Of a stretch of 43,516 bases of DNA, positions 38,505 to 43,516 are shown in pieces (the stretch's first letter is position 1; each line of letters begins with the position of its first letter). The notes under the pieces are model-generated. The model searched no databases, was not told where the DNA came from, and was given only the letters and a program-made list of their open reading frames with translations. The translations under genes and the position numbers were made by a program. Origin of the DNA: an uncultured bacterium. Its GTDB lineage: Bacteria > Bacillota > Clostridia > Oscillospirales > Acutalibacteraceae. The DNA lies in the NCBI GenBank assembly GCA_905215855.1, contig CAJMRT010000011.1, forward strand, positions 1 through 43,516. Reading direction: 5' to 3'.

Positions 38505-40952
38505 ATGCGAAACAAGCGTGAAACTGACATCAGTCAGTATAAGGACCTTCAGCAAAATGAATTGTCCGAAAAGGCTGACGGAGGTGCAAAAAGATTTTTC
38601 AGGGGGTTGGGCAAGTTCCTGATTACCGTTTGTTCGGTCTGTCTGGTAGCCCTGCTTATTACAGGTATTTCACTTGCTATCTACATTTTCACCCTTGCAT
38701 CCGAACCGACAGGTATCGACCTCAAGGCAAAGTCAATGAACCAAACGAGCCGAATATATATTCAAAAGGACGGTTCAAAGGAATTCACGGAATATCAGAA
38801 GCTGTATGACACCGAAAACAGAATTTGGGTTGACAATCAGGATATTCCTCAGGCAATGAAAGATGCCGTGGTAGCAATCGAGGACAAGCGTTTCTTCGAC
38901 CACAACGGTGTTGACTGGGGCAGAACCCTCTCCGCTGTTGCAAACCTTGCAACAGGTTCCGATTCATACGGCGGTTCAACAATCACTCAGCAGCTCATCA
39001 AAAATATTACAGACGATAACGAAGTTTCAATCACAAGAAAGCTTCGTGAAATCACAAAGGCACTCAAGCTTGAACAGGAATACACCAAAGACCAGATTCT
39101 TGAAGCCTACCTCAATGTTGTAAATTTCGGCAACAACTGTCAGGGTGTTGAATCTGCGGCTCAGCTCTATTTTGGCAAGAGCATCAAGGAATGTTCAATA
39201 GCCGAATGTGCGGCAATTGCGGGAATTACACAAAACCCGTCAAGATGGAATCCGCTTGTTTTCCCCGAAAACAACAAGGAACGCCGTGAGATTGTCATTA
39301 ACGAAATGTACGATCAGGGAAAAATCACCAAAGACGAATATGATGCGGCAATGAAAGAAAGCGCAACAATGAAGTTCGTCGGTTGGCAGGCATCTGATGA
39401 CGATGACGATGATGACGAGGCAGATGTTCAGAACTGGTATATTGATCAGCTCTTTCGTGATCTTCAAAAGGACATTGCGGAATATTACAACATAAGCGAA
39501 ACTGCGGCATCTTCAAAGCTTTACACAGAGGGACTTAAAATCTACTGTGCAATGGATGAAAATGCTCAAACCTACCTTGAAAATGCGGCACTCAATATTG
39601 ATAAATCAAATGATTCCGACCTTCAGATTGCGTCAACAATTATGGGATATGACGGCAGAGTAATTGCAACAGTCGGTTCTTCAACAAAGAAAGAAGGCGC
39701 TCTCGGCTGGGACAGATCCTACAACTCCGTACTTCAGCCGGGTTCTTCAATCAAGCCTGTTGTCGTTTACCCTTATGCAATCGAATCAAAGAAGCTTTAT
39801 TTCTCATCAATGGTTCTCGATGAACCACTTGACAACTATCGTACAAATGAAAGCGGTCAGCTTGTTTCGGGTCCTAACAACGCATACGGCTACTACAACG
39901 GCAATATGAGTCTTCCCGATGCAATCGAGTGGTCCTCAAACGCAACAGCCGCTCAGACTATGGAGCTTATCGGCGGTCCGAGCGTTGCATATCAGCAGGT
40001 TGTTACAAAGATGGGATTTCAGAATCTCTCTGAACAAGACGCACAGAACACAGGTGCTCTTTCAATCGGCGGTATGAACGGCGGCGTTACCGTAAGAGAA
40101 ATGGCGGCAGCCTACACCTATCTCGGCAACGGCGGTCTTTACTACGAACCGTACACATACTACTATGTAACCGACTCAGAGGACAACATAATCATTGATA
40201 ACCGTGACGCAGTTCCGAAACAGGCTTATTCAGCCGAAACAGCAGGAATCATGAACAGACTGCTTCACTACAATGTTACAAACAGCGCTCACACAAACGC
40301 ACATTATGCTCAGATTTCAGGCTGGGACATTATCGGCAAAACAGGTACAACCGATGACGATAAGGATTCATGGTTCTGCGGATGTTCACCATATGCCGTA
40401 ATGGCTACATGGTGCGGTTTTGATAAGCCTAAAACCATTTCCTACAGCGGAAGAACAACGGCAACAAAATTCTTTGCAAATGTTATGGGCAAGTACCTTG
40501 AAGGCAAAGAAAACAAGGAATATAAAATATCCGATAACCTGATTGAGGCAACATATAATCCTACAACGGGACTTATTGTTTCAACAGATAACATTTCGGG
40601 ACGATATGTGGGCTACTACACCGAGGACAATATGCCGAGTTCGGGAGGTTCATATTACAGCGGTAACTATGAATACGGTTCGGATGTTTCCGACTCGTCA
40701 AGCTACTACGATCCCAATTACGGCGGTGACAACAGCGGTAGCTATTACGGCGGCGACACAAGCAACAGCGGAGGTGACACCTCCGGCGGAGGAGATGTTT
40801 CGGGCGGTGACAATTCCGGCGGAGAGCCCTCAGGCGGAGAACCCTCAGGCGGAGAACCTTCCGGCGGAGGGGAATCCTCAGGCGGAGGCGAAAGCTCCGG
40901 AGGCGGTGAACCGTCGGGCGGCGGTGAGGAAGCTCCTCCTGCCGCAGAATAA
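38505..40952 (+). CDS. Class A penicillin-binding protein (PBP1A-like)
   Basis: Bifunctional peptidoglycan polymerase and crosslinker of 815 residues, anchored by one membrane helix (about 36-62). The glycosyltransferase (GT51) domain has catalytic EDKRFFDHNGVD (Glu126) and GGSTITQQL (156-164). The transpeptidase has SSIK (Ser414, Lys417), SSN (477-479) and KTG (612-614). A run of acidic residues (about 299-306) sits between the two domains. The last 80 residues or so are Gly/Ser/Tyr-rich, ending in repeats of the type SGGEP and SGGGES. AAAGGAG precedes the ATG. Confidence 0.96.
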   Translation: MRNKRETDISQYKDLQQNELSEKADGGAKRFFRGLGKFLITVCSVCLVALLITGISLAIYIFTLASEPTGIDLKAKSMNQTSRIYIQKDGSKEFTEYQKLYDTENRIWVDNQDIPQAMKDAVVAIEDKRFFDHNGVDWGRTLSAVANLATGSDSYGGSTITQQLIKNITDDNEVSITRKLREITKALKLEQEYTKDQILEAYLNVVNFGNNCQGVESAAQLYFGKSIKECSIAECAAIAGITQNPSRWNPLVFPENNKERREIVINEMYDQGKITKDEYDAAMKESATMKFVGWQASDDDDDDDEADVQNWYIDQLFRDLQKDIAEYYNISETAASSKLYTEGLKIYCAMDENAQTYLENAALNIDKSNDSDLQIASTIMGYDGRVIATVGSSTKKEGALGWDRSYNSVLQPGSSIKPVVVYPYAIESKKLYFSSMVLDEPLDNYRTNESGQLVSGPNNAYGYYNGNMSLPDAIEWSSNATAAQTMELIGGPSVAYQQVVTKMGFQNLSEQDAQNTGALSIGGMNGGVTVREMAAAYTYLGNGGLYYEPYTYYYVTDSEDNIIIDNRDAVPKQAYSAETAGIMNRLLHYNVTNSAHTNAHYAQISGWDIIGKTGTTDDDKDSWFCGCSPYAVMATWCGFDKPKTISYSGRTTATKFFANVMGKYLEGKENKEYKISDNLIEATYNPTTGLIVSTDNISGRYVGYYTEDNMPSSGGSYYSGNYEYGSDVSDSSSYYDPNYGGDNSGSYYGGDTSNSGGDTSGGGDVSGGDNSGGEPSGGEPSGGEPSGGGESSGGGESSGGGEPSGGGEEAPPAAE
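40770..40930 (+). repeat. Gly-Ser-Glu-Pro coding repeats in the penicillin-binding protein tail
   Basis: Tandem degenerate units of 15-18 nt (GGCGGAGAACCCTCA and variants), GC-rich against the rest of the window, encode SGGEP/SGGGES units. Such runs change length easily by slippage. Confidence 0.75.
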
Positions 40953-40997
40953 AATAACAGGTTAAAACCAAAAACTCGAAAGGAAAGGTTTTTAGAT

Positions 40998-42233
40998 ATG
41001 GTTTCAATAGCAATTATGGGTCACGGTGTTGTAGGTTCGGGTGTTGCCGAAATCTTTACAACACACAAACAGAAGCTTTATGCAAGCATCGGTGAAGAGG
41101 TTTATGTCAAGAAGATTCTTGACCTTCGTGAATTTCCCGACAGCCCGCTTGCAGACAGATTCACAAAAAACTTTGAAGATATCATCAACGACCTCGAAAT
41201 AAGAGTTGTTGTTGAAGTTATGGGCGGTCTTAATCCTGCTTATGACTTTGTAAAGAGATGTCTTAAAGCAGGTAAGAGTGTTGTTACTTCAAACAAGGAG
41301 CTTGTTGCCGCTCACGGTGCAGAACTCCTTGAAATTTCAAAGGAAACAAACACAAACTTCCTCTTTGAAGCGTCGGTAGGCGGCGGTATTCCGATTATCC
41401 GCCCAATGAGCCAGTGTCTTGTTGCAAACAATGTTGACGAGATTGCAGGTATTCTTAACGGTACAACAAACTTTATCCTTACAAAGATGATTGAAGACGG
41501 TATGCAGTTTGACGATGCACTCAAGCTTGCTCAGGAGCTTGGCTTTGCCGAGAGAAATCCTGCCGCTGATATTGAAGGTCACGATGCTTGCCGCAAGATT
41601 TGTATTCTTGCATCTCTTGCATACGGAAAGCATGTTTATCCCGACTCTGTACATACAGAGGGCATTACAAAAATCACACTTGAAGATGTAAGATATGCAG
41701 AGGCTTTCCATTGCGTGATTAAGCTTATCGGCAGTGTTAAGCGTCTTGAGGACGGTAAGATTGACATTATCGTTGCTCCTATGCTCGTTCCGAACAAGAG
41801 CCAGCTTGCTAACATTGACTACGAGTTCAACGGCATTATGGTAAGAGGCGACTGCACAGGCGATGTAGTATTCTACGGCAAGGGTGCAGGCAAGCTTCCT
41901 ACAGCAAGCGCAGTTGTAGCAGATGTAATCGACTGCTGTAAGCATCTCAAGACAAGAAAGTTCCTTTACTGGGCAGACGGCAACGGCAAGAATATTCTTC
42001 CTTGGGAAAAGTCAAGTCGTGCTATGTATGTTCGTGCAAACGGCAGTGATGTTGCAGAAAAGGCAGAGAAAGTATTCGGTGAGGTAACAGTAATCAATAA
42101 GGCTGACACACCAGCCGATGAAAAAGCATTTGTTGTTAAGGCTATGCCGTACAGCGAATTTGCCGAGAAAGTTGCTCAGCTTGAGGCTGACGGCGTTTCG
42201 GTACTTTCAAGTATCCGTGTGGCTGATTTATAA
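40998..42233 (+). CDS. hom: Homoserine dehydrogenase
   Basis: Reduces aspartate semialdehyde to homoserine, committing carbon to threonine and methionine. The 411 residues have an N-terminal Rossmann motif (IAIMGHGVVGSGVAEI), TSNKELVAAHG, GGGIPIIRPM, the ILNGTTNFILTKM catalytic segment and a C-terminal ACT-like regulatory domain (about 330-411). GGAAAGG precedes the ATG. It lies 24 nt before the aspartokinase gene and is surely co-transcribed with it. Confidence 0.96.
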   Translation: MVSIAIMGHGVVGSGVAEIFTTHKQKLYASIGEEVYVKKILDLREFPDSPLADRFTKNFEDIINDLEIRVVVEVMGGLNPAYDFVKRCLKAGKSVVTSNKELVAAHGAELLEISKETNTNFLFEASVGGGIPIIRPMSQCLVANNVDEIAGILNGTTNFILTKMIEDGMQFDDALKLAQELGFAERNPAADIEGHDACRKICILASLAYGKHVYPDSVHTEGITKITLEDVRYAEAFHCVIKLIGSVKRLEDGKIDIIVAPMLVPNKSQLANIDYEFNGIMVRGDCTGDVVFYGKGAGKLPTASAVVADVIDCCKHLKTRKFLYWADGNGKNILPWEKSSRAMYVRANGSDVAEKAEKVFGEVTVINKADTPADEKAFVVKAMPYSEFAEKVAQLEADGVSVLSSIRVADL

Positions 42234-42257
42234 TTTTACAGAGGGAGTATTAAGTAC

Positions 42258-43463
42258 ATGAGTTTGATAGTTCAGAAATTTGGCGGCAGCTCTGTTGCCA
42301 ATGCCGAAAGAGTAATGAATGTTGCATCAATCGTAACAGACACTTACGCAAAGGGCAATGATGTTGTAGTTGTTGTATCCGCCCAGGGTGACACAACAGA
42401 CGATCTCATTGAAAAGGCAAACGAAATCAATCCAAAGGCTTCAAAAAGAGAAAAAGATATGCTTCTTGCCGCAGGCGAGCAGATTTCTATTTCACTTCTT
42501 GCAATGGCAATCGAAAAGCTCGGTTACCACGCTGTTTCTCTTCTTGGCTGGCAGGCAGGTTTCAATACCACTTCTGCTCACACAAGTGCAAGAATCAGAA
42601 AGGTTGAGCCTGACAGAATTAAGAAAGAGCTTGACAAGAAGAACATTGTAATCGTTGCAGGCTTCCAGGGCATTTCAAAATACGGCGATATTACAACACT
42701 CGGCAGAGGTGGTTCAGACACAAGTGCCGTAGCTATTGCGGCTGCAATGCACGCTGATCTCTGTCAGATTTTCACCGATGTTGAGGGTGTTTACACAGCT
42801 GACCCGAGAAAGGTTAAGAACGCTAAGAAGCTTCAGGAAATTTCTTATGACGAAATGCTTGAACTTGCTACACTCGGTGCTCAGGTTCTTAACAACCGTT
42901 CGGTTGAAATGGCTAAAAAATATAATATCGAGCTTGAAGTACTTTCAAGTATGACAAAGGCTTCGGGTACAATTGTAAAGGAGAAAACTAAAATGGAAAA
43001 AATGTTAATCAGCGGTGTTGCTAAAGATACAGATGTTGCAAGAATTTCTGTTATGGGTGTTCCGAATATCCCCGGTCTTGCTTTTAAGATGTTCTCAAAG
43101 CTTTCTGCTAAAGATATCAATGTTGACATTATTCTTCAGTCAATCGGTCATGACGGCAAGAAGGATATCAGCTTTACAGTTGCCAAGAACAGAGGCGAAG
43201 AGGCTGTTGCTCTTATGAAGGAATACACAGAGAACCTCGGTGCAGAGGAAATTCTCTATGACGATAAGGTAGCTAAGATTTCAATCGTCGGCGCAGGTAT
43301 GGAAAGCCACGCAGGCGTTGCTACAAAGATGTTCGAGGCTCTTTATGATGCTCAGGTAAACATCCAGATGATCAGCACAAGCGAAATCAAGGTTTCAGTT
43401 CTCATCGACTCAGCAGACGCTGACAAGGCTGTAAGCGCTATCCACAGCAAGTTTTTTGACTAA
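42258..43463 (+). CDS. lysC: Aspartate kinase
   Basis: First enzyme of the lysine/threonine/methionine pathway: phosphorylates aspartate. The 401 residues have VQKFGGSSVAN at the N-terminus, GFQG...TLGRGGSDTSA and FTDVEGVYTADPR in the kinase domain (about 1-245), then two ACT domains (about 255-401). The size and order match Bacillus LysC (aspartokinase II). A strong internal ribosome-binding site and in-frame ATG at 42993 could make a separate small subunit. GAGGGAG precedes the main ATG. Confidence 0.97.
   Translation: MSLIVQKFGGSSVANAERVMNVASIVTDTYAKGNDVVVVVSAQGDTTDDLIEKANEINPKASKREKDMLLAAGEQISISLLAMAIEKLGYHAVSLLGWQAGFNTTSAHTSARIRKVEPDRIKKELDKKNIVIVAGFQGISKYGDITTLGRGGSDTSAVAIAAAMHADLCQIFTDVEGVYTADPRKVKNAKKLQEISYDEMLELATLGAQVLNNRSVEMAKKYNIELEVLSSMTKASGTIVKEKTKMEKMLISGVAKDTDVARISVMGVPNIPGLAFKMFSKLSAKDINVDIILQSIGHDGKKDISFTVAKNRGEEAVALMKEYTENLGAEEILYDDKVAKISIVGAGMESHAGVATKMFEALYDAQVNIQMISTSEIKVSVLIDSADADKAVSAIHSKFFD
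42977..42995 (+). promoter_or_regulatory. Internal ribosome-binding site and start in lysC
   Basis: AAAGGAG (42977-42983), 9 nt, then in-frame ATG at 42993, codon 246 of lysC. It sits exactly at the kinase/ACT boundary. In Bacillus and corynebacteria a beta subunit of aspartokinase is made from such an internal start. Confidence 0.7.
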
Positions 43464-43516
43464 TAGAAGAGCCGAGGTTCGCAGCCCTAAAATAACGACC
43501 GGCGAGGACTAAGCCG
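43464..43516. other. Window end after lysC
   Basis: Fifty-odd bases after the lysC stop, GC-richer than most spacers (GCCGAGG, GACCGGCGAGG). No terminator or gene start can be called in the visible part. Confidence 0.4.

Noticed and set aside
40573..41013. 146-codon minus-strand frame rich in Arg, Leu and Cys
   Set aside because: It is the complement of the Gly-rich repeat tail of the penicillin-binding protein; its composition is an artefact of those repeats.

Overview
The window reads as chromosome of an anaerobic gut-type Firmicute, most likely class Clostridia in the Oscillospirales / Ruminococcaceae range. Pointers are the group B-type [FeFe] hydrogenase, a FabK-type fatty-acid synthesis operon, a GatCAB amidotransferase next to AspRS, strong Gram-positive Shine-Dalgarno sites, near-consensus sigma-A promoters with 17-nt spacers, and secreted proteins of a style seen in Ruminococcus. 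This assignment comes from gene content and recall, not from a database search. I see no tRNA, rRNA, IS element, prophage or CRISPR array.

Layout. 1-3.7 kb: aspS-gatC-gatA (minus), tRNA charging by transamidation. 3.7-8 kb: a two-gene ABC exporter whose FtsX-type permease carries a long coiled-coil stalk. 8-11.4 kb: family 4 uracil-DNA glycosylase, a PduL-type phosphotransacylase, a small membrane protein, an esterase and a helical protein. 11.4-12.4 kb: an AT-rich two-gene operon with a winged-helix/nuclease-like protein and a DpnD/PcfM-like small protein, an orphan restriction-like module. 12.5-14.2 kb: ATP-type PEP carboxykinase. 14.4-18 kb: rpmG-secE-nusG-rplK-rplA-rplJ-rplL with a consensus promoter, an L10 leader with an attenuator hairpin, and an end terminator. 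18-22.1 kb: an unrecognised 262-residue protein and, divergently, murI-DUF1934-argS. 22.1-25.8 kb: an accessory stretch with hairpin arrays, a leucine-rich-repeat lipoprotein, a small HTH regulator and a secreted repeat protein. 25.7-28.4 kb: YdcF-like protein and the hydrogenase, the latter behind a structured leader. 28.4-29.7 kb: a zinc-ribbon membrane protein and a lipoprotein. 29.8-37.7 kb: a complete malonyl-CoA and elongation operon, fabK-D-G-F-accB-fabZ-accC-D-A, lacking fabH and acpP. 37.8-43.5 kb: a BofC-C-like protein, a class A penicillin-binding protein, homoserine dehydrogenase and aspartokinase.

Most genes are housekeeping. The features most worth a second look are the orphan nuclease/DpnD operon with an inverted repeat on its promoter, the hydrogenase mRNA that would begin with three back-to-back hairpins followed by a short Cys-Cys leader ORF, the similar hairpin array downstream of argS, the internal ribosome-binding site in lysC, and several operator-like palindromes placed on promoters.
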